This document shows positions 22,385 through 32,284 of a stretch of DNA of 64,000 bases, piece after piece. The notes under the pieces were generated by a model. It searched no databases, was not told where the DNA came from, and saw only the letters and a list, made by a program, of their open reading frames with translations. Source of the stretch: Psychrobacter sp. APC 3281. GTDB lineage: Bacteria; Pseudomonadota; Gammaproteobacteria; Pseudomonadales; Moraxellaceae. The position numbers and the translations under genes were made by a program. Where the stretch lies: assembly GCF_030407815.1 (NCBI RefSeq), contig NZ_JASDCS010000001.1:434001-498000 (forward strand), in the 5' to 3' direction. Numbering within the stretch: the stretch's first letter is position 1; each line of letters begins with the position of its first letter.

Positions 22385-23566
22385 ATGCAAATTTACCTTG
22401 TGGGCGGTGCTGTACGCGATCGACTGCTTAAGCGTCCTATCAAGGACAAGGACTTTGTCGTCGTTGGCGCTACTGTGGCAGAGATGATTGATGCAGGGTT
22501 TCAACAAGTGGGCGCTGACTTCCCTGTGTTTTTGCATCCGACCAGTCATGAAGAGTATGCGTTGGCACGTACAGAGCGCAAGCAAGGCTCAGGCTACAAA
22601 GGTTTTAGCGTACATGCCAGTCCCGATGTCAGTCTAGAGGATGATTTGCGCCGTCGTGATTTAACCATCAACGCGATGGCAATCGAAGTTACCAGCTTAA
22701 CCGATGATACCCCGATTAACGGACAAGTCATCGACTACTATGGCGGACTACAAGACTTAAAAAGTAAGACATTGCGTCATGTGTCCAGTGCTTTTAATGA
22801 AGACCCATTACGTGTACTTCGAACAGTACGCTTCTATAGCCGTTACTACGATTTGGGCTTTACCATCGCGGATGACACTTTAACGCTGATGCGTCAATTG
22901 GTTGATACAGGAGAGCTGGCTCACTTGAGCGCCGAGCGTATCTGGCAAGAATCAAGCCGTGCGACTATGCAACTATCACCGCAAGTCTATTGGCAAAAAC
23001 TGTTTGAAATTGGTGCACTCACAGAGTATTTCGCGCCTTTGCATCATGCTTGGGACAATGTCCAAATAAGAGAAACAGCGCAGACAGCATTATATTTCGC
23101 AGGACAGATGCATTTAAATTTATCACAGCGTTGGGCGCTATTAATGACTAGCCTGTCTTCATCATTATTTAATAGCGAAAACTCTGAGTCTACCTCTAAC
23201 GTATCAACCGCTATAAAAAATATTAACGCTATCGGCAATAAAGCCAAAGTCCCCAAAGCACATACTCAGTTCGCAATTTTATTCGCTCAGCAAGCTGAAA
23301 AACTAAGCACAATAAACAGTCTAAATGCGGCTGAAAAAATCGATCTAATCCAAGCCTGCGGTGCGCATAAGGAGCCTGACAAGCTCTCTCAACTGCTAGT
23401 GTGCAGTCATGTGTTACAGCTAGCAACACAGCATCGCCAAATGATGCTAGCACTAAATAGCTTTCACACCATCGGTATGACCGACATTGCGCCAGACCTT
23501 AAAGGCCCCGCTATTGGTGCGGCCTTACGCCAAAGCAGGATTGAACACTTGCAAGCGCAAGAATGA
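22385..23566 (+). CDS. cca: CCA tRNA nucleotidyltransferase without a recognisable HD domain
   Basis: 393 residues. It adds or repairs the 3' CCA of tRNAs. The class II head YLVGGAVRDRLL, the catalytic carboxylates in DKDFVVVGA, the DLRRRDLTINAMA motif and EDPLRVLRTVRF are all intact. After NPQVYF-type SPQVYWQKLFEIGALTEYF, E. coli-type multifunctional Cca proteins have an HD phosphohydrolase domain; here the expected HPE..IHTLM metal-binding region is replaced by unrelated sequence and no HD pair is visible. So nucleotidyl transfer is expected, but the phosphatase/phosphodiesterase activities are probably absent. AGAGG precedes the ATG. Confidence 0.92.
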   Translation: MQIYLVGGAVRDRLLKRPIKDKDFVVVGATVAEMIDAGFQQVGADFPVFLHPTSHEEYALARTERKQGSGYKGFSVHASPDVSLEDDLRRRDLTINAMAIEVTSLTDDTPINGQVIDYYGGLQDLKSKTLRHVSSAFNEDPLRVLRTVRFYSRYYDLGFTIADDTLTLMRQLVDTGELAHLSAERIWQESSRATMQLSPQVYWQKLFEIGALTEYFAPLHHAWDNVQIRETAQTALYFAGQMHLNLSQRWALLMTSLSSSLFNSENSESTSNVSTAIKNINAIGNKAKVPKAHTQFAILFAQQAEKLSTINSLNAAEKIDLIQACGAHKEPDKLSQLLVCSHVLQLATQHRQMMLALNSFHTIGMTDIAPDLKGPAIGAALRQSRIEHLQAQE

Positions 23567-23603
23567 TATAGACAAGCACCTTAGAGAAAAAAGTAGTATT
23601 GCT

Positions 23604-24416
23604 ATGAATCAAGAAGCTAATGCCTACCAAGCAGAAAATATGAATAACCAAGCGCCAGTGATGCTGGTCACAGGTAGTGCTAGGCGTATTGGGGCGGCTA
23701 TTGTTAAAGCGGCTCATAGGCAAGGTTACCGCGTCATCATTCATTGTCACCGTAGTGAACAAGACGCTAATGATTTAGCTGACCATCTGAACGACATCCG
23801 TGCTAATAGTGCAAAAGTTATCGTTGCTGATTTAACGATAGTTAATGATGGTATGGCTTTAGACAGCTTTGTTGGAAGTATTATAGAGGCGTTTGGACAG
23901 CTTGATGTACTGGTGCATAATGCCTCGCGGTTTTATCCTAGCCCACTTGGTAGTATCAATCATGCACAGTGGGATGAGTTGCTTTTGACCAATGCCAAAG
24001 CCCCTTTATTACTAAGCCAAGCCCTACTACCTTATCTTAAGCAACAACAAGGCTGTATTATCAGTTTATTGGACATACACGCGCATGATAGACCATTTAA
24101 CAACTATACCGTTTACAATATGGCGAAGGCTGCGCATCGAATGATGGTACAGTCGCTAGCGTTAGAGATGGCGCCAGAAGTGCGGGTCAATGGGGTTGCT
24201 CCTGGAGTCAACATTTTGCCTGAGACTGATAGCGATCAAGCGCTTGAGCCTACGCTGCAGCATAGTATCGTTGACTCCATACCTCTACAGCGAATCGGTA
24301 AACCTGAAGACATTGCTCACAGCGTACTATATTTAATACAAGCCAGCTATGTCACCGGACAGATTATCGACGTTGATGGTGGACGCGGTCTCACCCTAGC
24401 AGGTGGTAAGTATTAA
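23604..24416 (+). CDS. SDR oxidoreductase, pteridine-reductase (FolM) type
   Basis: 270 residues from ATG 23604; the open frame extends upstream into cca, but that part has no SDR homology. Rossmann motif VTGSARRIGAAI has the Arg-rich TGxxRRxG form of pteridine reductases. The NNAG equivalent is VHNASRF. The catalytic Ser is replaced by Asp (SLLDIHAH), followed by YNMAK with Tyr and Lys, the Asp-Tyr-Lys arrangement of pteridine reductases and FolM. It probably reduces dihydrobiopterin/dihydrofolate-type pterins with NADPH. It lies 37 bp after cca and is likely co-transcribed. Confidence 0.85.
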   Translation: MNQEANAYQAENMNNQAPVMLVTGSARRIGAAIVKAAHRQGYRVIIHCHRSEQDANDLADHLNDIRANSAKVIVADLTIVNDGMALDSFVGSIIEAFGQLDVLVHNASRFYPSPLGSINHAQWDELLLTNAKAPLLLSQALLPYLKQQQGCIISLLDIHAHDRPFNNYTVYNMAKAAHRMMVQSLALEMAPEVRVNGVAPGVNILPETDSDQALEPTLQHSIVDSIPLQRIGKPEDIAHSVLYLIQASYVTGQIIDVDGGRGLTLAGGKY

Positions 24417-24453
24417 AATTTAGTAAATAGTTATAATTGTGCTTATCTTTTAC

Positions 24454-24481
24454 TTGAAAAATTAGAGAAATCAGGTATCAT
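24454..24481 (+). promoter_or_regulatory. Sigma-70 promoter of the tRNA gene
   Basis: TTGAAA (24454-24459), a 16-bp spacer, then TATCAT (24476-24481), 16 bases before the mature tRNA 5' end. Good match and good position. Confidence 0.65.
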
Positions 24482-24497
24482 TGTGCGTCTAACGTTA

Positions 24498-24574
24498 GGG
24501 CCCATAGCTCAGTTGGTTAGAGCAGAGGACTCATAATCCTTTGGTCGTAGGTTCAAGTCCTACTGGGCCCACCA
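24498..24574 (+). tRNA. tRNA with CAU anticodon, probably tRNA-Ile2 (lysidine) rather than elongator Met
   Basis: 77 bases with encoded CCA. A 7-bp acceptor stem GGGCCCA/TGGGCCC, D arm with AGCTCAGTTGGTTAGAGC, anticodon loop CTCATAA, and T arm GTAGGTTCAAGTCCTAC. The CAU anticodon could be Met or the lysidine-modified Ile2. The acceptor pairs C4-G69 and C5-G68 and the TTGGTCG variable-region sequence resemble E. coli tRNA-Ile2 and fit TilS recognition, so I favour Ile2. It is not an initiator, because the first acceptor pair is normal. The island integrase begins 170 bp downstream, so the 3' end is the probable attachment site. Confidence 0.9.
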
Positions 24575-24580
24575 TATTCA

Positions 24581-24614
24581 AACCCTTACAGTCATTGACT
24601 TGTAAGGGTTTTTT
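24581..24614 (+). terminator. Terminator of the tRNA transcript
   Basis: Perfect 10-bp stem AACCCTTACA / TGTAAGGGTT (24581-24590 with 24601-24610), 10-base loop, then a T run. Confidence 0.88.
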
Positions 24615-24656
24615 ATTGTCTAAAATTTATGCGAACGCATGGACTTAGTTGGTTTT

Positions 24657-24706
24657 TTGATACTATCTTGATACTTTGACCCTTATAGTAATTAAAGTAT
24701 GATACT
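24657..24706 (+). repeat. Phased TTGATACT repeats beside the integrase
   Basis: TTGATACT occurs at 24657-24664 and again at 24668-24675, an 11-bp period (one helical turn). TGATACT recurs at 24700-24706 just before the integrase gene. Position and phasing suit arm-type binding sites for the integrase or its excision factor; this is inference. Confidence 0.5.
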
Positions 24707-24744
24707 ACTAACACTATGGTTATATACTGCTGCATGGGTGATAT

Positions 24745-26016
24745 ATGAAGGTTAAACTTACCAAAAAATTTATAGATTCAGTAGACTATACCGCTAAAGG
24801 TACTGAAATCTATATGGACGATGTGTTAACTGGTTTTGCGCTACGTGTGGGCAAACAATCCAAACGTTATACATTACATAAGCGTATTAACGGAAAGCTA
24901 TATAGAGATGAAGTGGAAGAAACGCACTTGATTACGCTAACCGAAGCACGTGAAAAAGCCAGCATAATGATGGCTAATATAAAAAAAGGTCTGCATGTTT
25001 ATGACGGGCTTCATGAGGTCTTGGAAGAGCCGAAAGATAAGACCAATAATGTACCAACACTGAGAGATGCATATACCTACTTTAAATCAGCAAAGACTAG
25101 CTTAGCTAAAGGCACTATTGACACTTATGATGGTCAAATACTAAACAAGCTAGATGATTGGCTAGATATATCTTTAAATGATATATCTAAGTCAATGATA
25201 AGTGATAAGCATAAAGAGATAAGCAAGCATAGTAAAGCTCAGGCTAACGCAACTATGAGAGCTCTAAGGTCAGTTTGGAATTATTGTCGTGATAGCTTTT
25301 TAGATGATAACGAAGACTTTTTAATTAAAGAGCAACCAGTACGCATACTTAACGCCAAGAAAGATTGGAATATAATTAAGCCGCGTACTAAACATGTTGA
25401 AGAAGAATATTTAGGTATGTATCTCAAAACACTTTTAAATTATGTTGATAGAAGCTCACACCTGCAAGCGCCCCATAGCAATAATGCACGAGATATCATG
25501 CTACTTTTTATGTTCACTGGTGTGCGTTTAAATGAAGCGCAGCCCTTAAAGTGGTCTGACGTCGACCTTATAGCTGGCAGGATAGTATTCAAAGCTACAA
25601 AAAATGGCTCTAACTATCATATGCCTACTAGTGATATTCTACAGGCTATACTTAAGGAAAGGTGGAGATTGAGTTCAGGCAAGCAATGGGTATTCCCGAG
25701 CAACTTGAAAGCTAGCGATGACCATATAAAAGATTTAAGCCGTAGTTATAAGGCCATAAGTAATCAAACAAACTTGTATATTACACCACATGATTTGCGC
25801 CGCACTTTTGGAACGGTAGCTAATAACTCAAGCATCAGCTATCCAGTCCTTAAACGCTTGCTCAATCACCGTGAAGCTAAATCAACCGATGATGTTACCC
25901 TACAATATATCCAAGTGTCACAGCGGCAACTAAGAGACGCTTTAAACTCAATAGAAGCTTTTTATTGTAAGCATGCTGGCTTGACACAAGCTGAAATAAT
26001 CAGCAAATATTACTAA
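24745..26016 (+). CDS. P4-type tyrosine integrase of the genomic island
   Basis: 423 residues. An N-terminal arm-binding DUF4102 domain (LTKKFIDSVDYTAKGTEIY, then LTEAREKA) is followed by a SAM-like core-binding domain and the tyrosine recombinase catalytic domain. Catalytic residues are visible: Arg in FTGVRLNEAQPLKW, the HxxR box HDLRRTFG, LNHREAKS, and the nucleophile Tyr in VTLQYIQVS. It would integrate and excise the island at the 3' end of the adjacent tRNA. It is the first gene inside the island and is followed 31 bp later by the AVAST genes on the same strand. Confidence 0.93.
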   Translation: MKVKLTKKFIDSVDYTAKGTEIYMDDVLTGFALRVGKQSKRYTLHKRINGKLYRDEVEETHLITLTEAREKASIMMANIKKGLHVYDGLHEVLEEPKDKTNNVPTLRDAYTYFKSAKTSLAKGTIDTYDGQILNKLDDWLDISLNDISKSMISDKHKEISKHSKAQANATMRALRSVWNYCRDSFLDDNEDFLIKEQPVRILNAKKDWNIIKPRTKHVEEEYLGMYLKTLLNYVDRSSHLQAPHSNNARDIMLLFMFTGVRLNEAQPLKWSDVDLIAGRIVFKATKNGSNYHMPTSDILQAILKERWRLSSGKQWVFPSNLKASDDHIKDLSRSYKAISNQTNLYITPHDLRRTFGTVANNSSISYPVLKRLLNHREAKSTDDVTLQYIQVSQRQLRDALNSIEAFYCKHAGLTQAEIISKYY

Positions 26017-26047
26017 CCTACTAAAATCCCAAAAAGAGTTCTTTAAA

Positions 26048-29000
26048 ATGTCGTCAACTGATTTAGTCAGAACAAGCCGTGATGGTGACCAGTTTCACTA
26101 TTTATGGGCATCAAGAAGAGCTTTATTACTGCTACAGTCCGATTCCAAATTAAAGCTAATAACGATAGAAGGAGTCTCTTCTGTTGAGCTAGGTGACCAG
26201 CATGTTTCTGATGGAGAATATGTGGTTGACGTCGCTGAATATTATGGCGGAGAAAGTTTTGCGACAGCTGATAGCATAAAATATTATCAGCTAAAGCATA
26301 CGACGAAAAGTAAGGAAACTCCTTTTGACCCAAGTAAACTAAGAAATACGATAAAAGGTTTCAGCGACCGCTACAAAGCTCTTATTGAGGTTATTGGTAA
26401 AGAATCAGCCCAAGCTAAGCTCAAGTTTATATTCGTATCGAACAGATCTATCAATGAAGGCTTTCATGAGAGTATCAAACAAGTAGCTTTAGGGCACTCT
26501 ACTAATCTGACTAATCAGAGAAAGCTTGAGCTATATACAGGCTTAAACGGTCACAACCTCTCTGACTTTTGTAAATTAATAACTTTTGATATCACTGCTG
26601 ACGATTACTGGGAACAACGTAATATTCTTACCTCAGAAACCGCAACTTATCTCGCTGGTTCTGACGCACACTCCCCTATTAGTTTAAAAGAGCTAATCAC
26701 GAGAAAGGCGTTAAGCGAAAGTCAAAATAGCAGCTCTATTAATAAAATCGACGTTTTAAGAGCGCTTAATACGAATGAAGACGCTCTATTTCCAGTGAAA
26801 AATCTAATTAAGATAGTTGAGAACCCTATTCAACGTAAGCAAGAGCAACAACTTACTAGCCAGATTATTGATGATAATTTCAATGTTTTTATAATTCAAG
26901 CAGAAGGTGGTGTTGGCAAAACTATCTTTGCTTCTCACATTCATGAATACCTACCTGAAGATTCAATCTCTATTGTTTACGATTGTTTTGGGGATGGATC
27001 TTATAGAAACACCTCAACTTTAAGACATACTCACAGGACAGCTTTGGTTCAAATAGCTAATGAACTAGCTGCGCGAGGGCTATGTTACCCTTTAATTCCA
27101 ACTTCTTCTGCTACAAACTCTGACTATATCAAAGCATTCTTATCACGGGTTGATCAAGCGTCACAAAAGATTAAACATGTTAATTCTAATGCAATAATTT
27201 CAATTGTCGTTGATGCTGCCGATAACGCCCAAATGGCAGCTGAAGAGTTTGGGGAAGCAAGGTCTTTCATTAAAGACTTAATCAAAGAGTCTTTTCCTGA
27301 TAATGTTAAGTTAATTAGTTTCTGTAGACCCTACAGATTAACCTTACTTGATGCACCTTCAGCAGTTAGAATTCTTAATTTAAATCCCTTTACTCTTGAA
27401 GAGACTAAGCAGCATTTAGAAAAATACTATGATCAAGTGTTGCCTGAAGATGTATCAGAATTCCACAGGTTAACATCTCAAAATCCACGTATTCAAAACA
27501 TCGCTTTGGCTAAAGGTCAAAGTTTAACGGAAACTCTACGCTTTTTCGGTACAAACCCTAAAAGCATCGAAGATACTATAAGTGATTTATTAGAAGCAGC
27601 TATCAATAATATTAAAGAGAATAACTTTAGTGAGAGCACCAAAATAGACAAGCTATGTGAGTCAATTGCGATTCTTAGACCTTTACTACCTGTCGAGGTA
27701 CTCGCAAAAATATCACAGGTCCCTGAGGAACAAATCAGAAGCTTTATCGCAGATATTGGCGGACATCCTATTCGGTTACTGGATGACTATATCCAATTTA
27801 TTGATGAACCAACAGAAACTTGGTTTAGAGACAATTATCACCCTAAAGACAGTCTACAACTTAGAGCTTATATCACTACACTCAAACCTTTGGTTAGCGA
27901 CTCACATTATGTCGCCTCAGTTTTACCACAGCTAATGCTTGAGGCTGAAGAATATGAAGATCTTTTTGATGCTGTCTTAAACTCTAAACTCCTCCCTGAG
28001 ACCTCCTCACTAGAGAGAAGACAAATTGAAGTACAACGGCTTCAATTTGCAATCAAAGCAGGCATTAAGCTTAATAGATTAGTTGATGTTGCTAAACTGT
28101 CATTAATGGCTGGAGGTGAAAGTGCCGCTCAAACCAGACAGAATGTTTTAATAGCAGATAATTTGGACTTAGCCGCAGTTTTTTTTGATGATAACCAGTT
28201 ACAAGAATTAATAGCGAATAATATTTTTACTTTAGAGGATAAATGGGAAGGTGCGAAATTTGCTTGCGAAGCACAGCTGCTCTCATATAAGCCAAATTTA
28301 TTAAGTGAGGCTAGAAGTAAACTTAGAGTAGCTGAAGACTGGCTTCATAGTTGGCTTAAACAACCCGTAGATGAAAGATATCAGAGAGGATTTGACGAAA
28401 AAGATATTTCAAGACTATTTATTGCTCATTTTAATATACATGGTCCTGAAAAAAGCTTAGCTTGGCTAAATAGATGGAAGCCAAAGTCTTTAACCTATAT
28501 TGTGGCAACTTACGTAGCTCAAGAATTTCTAGAACATAATAGACTATCAGATTTAAAGTCTATGTTAGAACATGCCAGCAATAACATTTATTTCACATTA
28601 GGTATAGTGAACGAAGCCGTAAAACAAAACTATGGCATTCCTAAGCAGTATTTATCAAGATCTTTCAAGATTATAAGTCGCAACGGTGTTTTAATTAAAT
28701 TGGAAGATGGTATTAAAACTATAAGTTTGAATACCATAACGAACTATCTACTTGCCTGTTATAGGTCTGGAGTCTGTAATAACATAACTGCCTCAGATGT
28801 ATTATCTCGTTATATGCCAACTAGACTCCCTTATGAACTTGAAGATACTTGTGGTCACTATGAAAAATCAATATATATGCTTGCTTATGCATTATTAGCT
28901 AAGTGGCAAGCTAGCGAATTAACAATAGAAGACATTATTGACGAAGACACTAAAGAAAAAATCGAAGAATCTAACAGTTCATCTGAACTGAATGAAATTA

Positions 29001-32000
29001 CCAATAATATTGAAAAATTAATTCCTTGGTATAAATTGTTAGCTGATAGCCTGTTATCTACGTCAACCATTTCAGGTATTGAAGAGTCGATTAGTATGGT
29101 TTTAAATGACTCCTATCTCCCTAAGGCAGATGAATATCGCTTTAATCGTAGTATGGCAGAAGACATTGTATGGGCATGGTTTAAAATTATCATTACTAAT
29201 AGTCAAAACATAAAACAGTTAGTACAGGAGTTATTTGATTATTTAAGTATTAGGAAAATTACATTACTTCCTAGAACCCTAAATGAGTTTACAAAAATAT
29301 GCTGTCAACATTCTGAACTTGAAGAACTCGCTTACGATTTGAGCCAACAAAACTTCGAGAGAGCAATTAAAGCTCAAGTAAATGCAAATGAGATACTGGA
29401 CGATATTGTAGAAGTTGCGAGAGCAATACTACCGTTAGATACCAAGCAGGCTGAGTCATATTTTAATAAAGCTATAGAAGTCAGTAGTAAGATTGGCGAT
29501 GAAAACTTTTCTCGATGGGAAGCTTTAATTTATCATGCTTCTAATACCAATGGGTTAATGTATAGTGAACAACCTGAACTAGCCTACAGATTCGCTAGAT
29601 GTTCTGAGCTCACATATAAATATATATACGAAGACCATTTTAACTGGGATGCAACCGTTAAAGCACTCGTTGATATCCATCCAAATTCAGCTTTAGCTAT
29701 TGCAAGTAGATGGCGTGATAGACGTTTTGGAGAAGATGAATTAGTAATCAGTACAATAGGAGAAAAGCTTTTAGAACATAAGCTTATCTCACCATTAGCA
29801 CTTCTTTCCTTGCTTTGCCTAGAAACAGGTTCTTATTTAAAAGAAATATTAGATAGTATTCAATTTAATAGTTTAGATAATGAAATCCAAAAAGCTGTGA
29901 TTCTTATAGTCTATCAATATCAAGTTATACCTAATCCATCTGAAAACAATATAACTATACTTAAAAAGCTATACGATAATTACTCACTACAAATAGATGA
30001 AATACAACGGTTTTTAGATACCTATGAGCCTGATGAATTGAAATCAAAAGACTCCAGCTATGATTGTAGCTCTACAGTCGAGAGTATAGATTGGGACAGC
30101 GTTTTTATCGATGATCAACTAGATAGCCAATACGATTATCAATCAGCTCAAGATAGATACCTAAGTATTAAAGAATATAGTTCATTAGATGATAGATACT
30201 ATAGCGAGCTTCACAATAGGCTGTCCAATGCCTACGTTTACGATTATATAGAGTTGACCTTAAATGATCCAAAAATAGGAATATATAGATTAAACTTTAT
30301 TTTGAAAACAATACCTGATAAATGGAAAAGACGTGAAGCCGTAAGAGAATGTTTTAGCGAACAATTCAAAGTATATTGTCGCAGGCATGCATTAGAACTA
30401 TTTATCAGTCTTCGCTATGGTGACTTAAAGTTAATTACTGTAATGAGTTTAATATCTAATCTCCCAGAGAGTGAGTTACTTGGACAGGTATTATTAGGGC
30501 GTTCAGAAAGTGCGGAACTTCTAGATAGTGACCAACTATTTAACATGGTAAGCATGATTAGTAAAATCATCGATCCTGGAGACTCAAAAGACGTATTAGA
30601 ATATGGTTTAACCTTGTTGGAACAAGATTTATCTGATGATATATCTGACGGTGAGTGGCTTGCTCACTTGATACCTCCAGATACTATTGAGGAAGCCTAT
30701 GCAGGTTATCTTGTTTCAGGGCTAGCCTCACCATTTCTTTATACACGTTGGCTTAATGCTCATGCTGTCAAAGTACTGGGAGAGCTCCAACAAAAACCCG
30801 TATTAGATGCTTTAGTAAACCAAATAGACACTCAAGCTAATAAAGCTTTTATAGACAACCGTTTCAGTTATTACAGTTATACTGCCCTTCAATGGTTGCT
30901 CATAGCTTTTTTAAAGGTTTCTAATGGACACGCCAGCGCAATAGCACCTTATATTGACTTCTTCAAGTCTAATATAAATCCAGATAAACCTCACATTTTA
31001 ATCCGTTTGTATTCTGCTAAAATTCTTCTGAACCTACATGAGCAAGATATTATTAGTCTAACACTGACTGAAGTAAAAGCTTACGAGTCAATTGGAACTT
31101 CAAATTTTGAGGTTATAGAAAAAGAAGCTGTTAATTTAGATGAATATCAGAATATCGATAAGTCTGAAGTAGATTCATTTGGTATTGATTTTGGACCTTA
31201 TTGGATTGAGCCTCTTGGCGAATATTTTGGTTTACATGCCAAATATGCCTACTATGAAGTATCACTTGTCAAAGATAGCTTGTTTAATAATCCGAATAAA
31301 TTAACAGATCATAGACACTCATCTTCAATATATGAGTGGCAAGCAACAAATCATAGTCGTGGCTCAGCACCAGAAGTAGAAGATTTAGAATTTTATAAAA
31401 ACTATCATTCACTGATGATTGCGGCAGATATATTGCTAAATAAAAGGCCCTTAGTTCAACAAGACTGGTATACATTTTCTTATTGGCTATCGAAGTATGA
31501 TTTTACATTGCTGAATGGCGTTTGGCTATCGAACTATAGAGACCCTACACCTAAACGAACAACCGAGTGGCATATTGGTATAGAGCAGAATAGTCCAAGT
31601 TGGGAGTACAGTATGTCATCAAGCGACTTTGATGAACATTTCAATTTTGATAACGATTGGTTGCCCATATGGGGTAGTTGGACAGAAGTACTTGATAGAA
31701 AAGAAAAAAGTTTTAACATGCGTTCAAGCTTAGTAAATCCTAAGACATCTTTTGCTTTATTACGTTCGTTGCAGTCTTACACAGACCCTAGCGATTATTG
31801 TTTACCAAAACAAGGCGATGACTTTAACATTGGCAACGGTGTCTTTAATTTAACATCATTTATAACAGAATCTGAATGGTTCGATAATACCATTTTCGAG
31901 AAAGACCCTTGGTCAGCATCTATTGAGTATAGAAGTCTAAAACCTACTGACAGTGTTATTGAACTTATGAACATAAGCTGTGACTCACTTGGTAAGACTT

Positions 32001-32284
32001 GGTTTGATAAAAATGGTAGTGAAGTTATTAGAACGTCTTATTGGGGGCGTTTGCGCTCTCGTAATCAAGAGTACTCCCGTGGTACTAAAATGCTCGTTTC
32101 TAAGCATTTTCTCATCAGTATGCTCAAAGCTTTAAATATGAACTTAATAGTATCATTTTCAGGTGAACATCGACTTCATTCAAGACATGGAAAGGAGGAG
32201 GATTATTACAAGGAGTTTGGGTATATTCCTAATAGTAAAAAAGCATATTTAATCACTAAGGAAAGCGAACTATATGGATATTAA
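26048..32284 (+). CDS. AVAST type 3-like anti-phage nuclease/STAND ATPase (Avs3a-like)
   Basis: 2078 residues. The first 210 residues resemble the Cap4/DUF4297 PD-(D/E)xK nuclease effector: GDQFHYLWASRRALLLL, E41 in ITIEG, an acidic DVAEYY near residue 61, and the QLK box at 81-83. A STAND NTPase follows, with the P-loop AEGGVGKT at 285-292 and a Walker B-like IVVDAADN at 386-393. From about residue 600 to the end the protein is helical-repeat-like, the usual sensor of Avs proteins, which in studied Avs3 recognise the phage terminase and trigger DNA degradation. Base composition is more AT-rich than the core genes. Its end overlaps the next gene by 11 bp. The Avs3 assignment rests on architecture and the small partner; another STAND-nuclease subtype is possible. 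Confidence 0.7.
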   Translation: MSSTDLVRTSRDGDQFHYLWASRRALLLLQSDSKLKLITIEGVSSVELGDQHVSDGEYVVDVAEYYGGESFATADSIKYYQLKHTTKSKETPFDPSKLRNTIKGFSDRYKALIEVIGKESAQAKLKFIFVSNRSINEGFHESIKQVALGHSTNLTNQRKLELYTGLNGHNLSDFCKLITFDITADDYWEQRNILTSETATYLAGSDAHSPISLKELITRKALSESQNSSSINKIDVLRALNTNEDALFPVKNLIKIVENPIQRKQEQQLTSQIIDDNFNVFIIQAEGGVGKTIFASHIHEYLPEDSISIVYDCFGDGSYRNTSTLRHTHRTALVQIANELAARGLCYPLIPTSSATNSDYIKAFLSRVDQASQKIKHVNSNAIISIVVDAADNAQMAAEEFGEARSFIKDLIKESFPDNVKLISFCRPYRLTLLDAPSAVRILNLNPFTLEETKQHLEKYYDQVLPEDVSEFHRLTSQNPRIQNIALAKGQSLTETLRFFGTNPKSIEDTISDLLEAAINNIKENNFSESTKIDKLCESIAILRPLLPVEVLAKISQVPEEQIRSFIADIGGHPIRLLDDYIQFIDEPTETWFRDNYHPKDSLQLRAYITTLKPLVSDSHYVASVLPQLMLEAEEYEDLFDAVLNSKLLPETSSLERRQIEVQRLQFAIKAGIKLNRLVDVAKLSLMAGGESAAQTRQNVLIADNLDLAAVFFDDNQLQELIANNIFTLEDKWEGAKFACEAQLLSYKPNLLSEARSKLRVAEDWLHSWLKQPVDERYQRGFDEKDISRLFIAHFNIHGPEKSLAWLNRWKPKSLTYIVATYVAQEFLEHNRLSDLKSMLEHASNNIYFTLGIVNEAVKQNYGIPKQYLSRSFKIISRNGVLIKLEDGIKTISLNTITNYLLACYRSGVCNNITASDVLSRYMPTRLPYELEDTCGHYEKSIYMLAYALLAKWQASELTIEDIIDEDTKEKIEESNSSSELNEITNNIEKLIPWYKLLADSLLSTSTISGIEESISMVLNDSYLPKADEYRFNRSMAEDIVWAWFKIIITNSQNIKQLVQELFDYLSIRKITLLPRTLNEFTKICCQHSELEELAYDLSQQNFERAIKAQVNANEILDDIVEVARAILPLDTKQAESYFNKAIEVSSKIGDENFSRWEALIYHASNTNGLMYSEQPELAYRFARCSELTYKYIYEDHFNWDATVKALVDIHPNSALAIASRWRDRRFGEDELVISTIGEKLLEHKLISPLALLSLLCLETGSYLKEILDSIQFNSLDNEIQKAVILIVYQYQVIPNPSENNITILKKLYDNYSLQIDEIQRFLDTYEPDELKSKDSSYDCSSTVESIDWDSVFIDDQLDSQYDYQSAQDRYLSIKEYSSLDDRYYSELHNRLSNAYVYDYIELTLNDPKIGIYRLNFILKTIPDKWKRREAVRECFSEQFKVYCRRHALELFISLRYGDLKLITVMSLISNLPESELLGQVLLGRSESAELLDSDQLFNMVSMISKIIDPGDSKDVLEYGLTLLEQDLSDDISDGEWLAHLIPPDTIEEAYAGYLVSGLASPFLYTRWLNAHAVKVLGELQQKPVLDALVNQIDTQANKAFIDNRFSYYSYTALQWLLIAFLKVSNGHASAIAPYIDFFKSNINPDKPHILIRLYSAKILLNLHEQDIISLTLTEVKAYESIGTSNFEVIEKEAVNLDEYQNIDKSEVDSFGIDFGPYWIEPLGEYFGLHAKYAYYEVSLVKDSLFNNPNKLTDHRHSSSIYEWQATNHSRGSAPEVEDLEFYKNYHSLMIAADILLNKRPLVQQDWYTFSYWLSKYDFTLLNGVWLSNYRDPTPKRTTEWHIGIEQNSPSWEYSMSSSDFDEHFNFDNDWLPIWGSWTEVLDRKEKSFNMRSSLVNPKTSFALLRSLQSYTDPSDYCLPKQGDDFNIGNGVFNLTSFITESEWFDNTIFEKDPWSASIEYRSLKPTDSVIELMNISCDSLGKTWFDKNGSEVIRTSYWGRLRSRNQEYSRGTKMLVSKHFLISMLKALNMNLIVSFSGEHRLHSRHGKEEDYYKEFGYIPNSKKAYLITKESELYGY

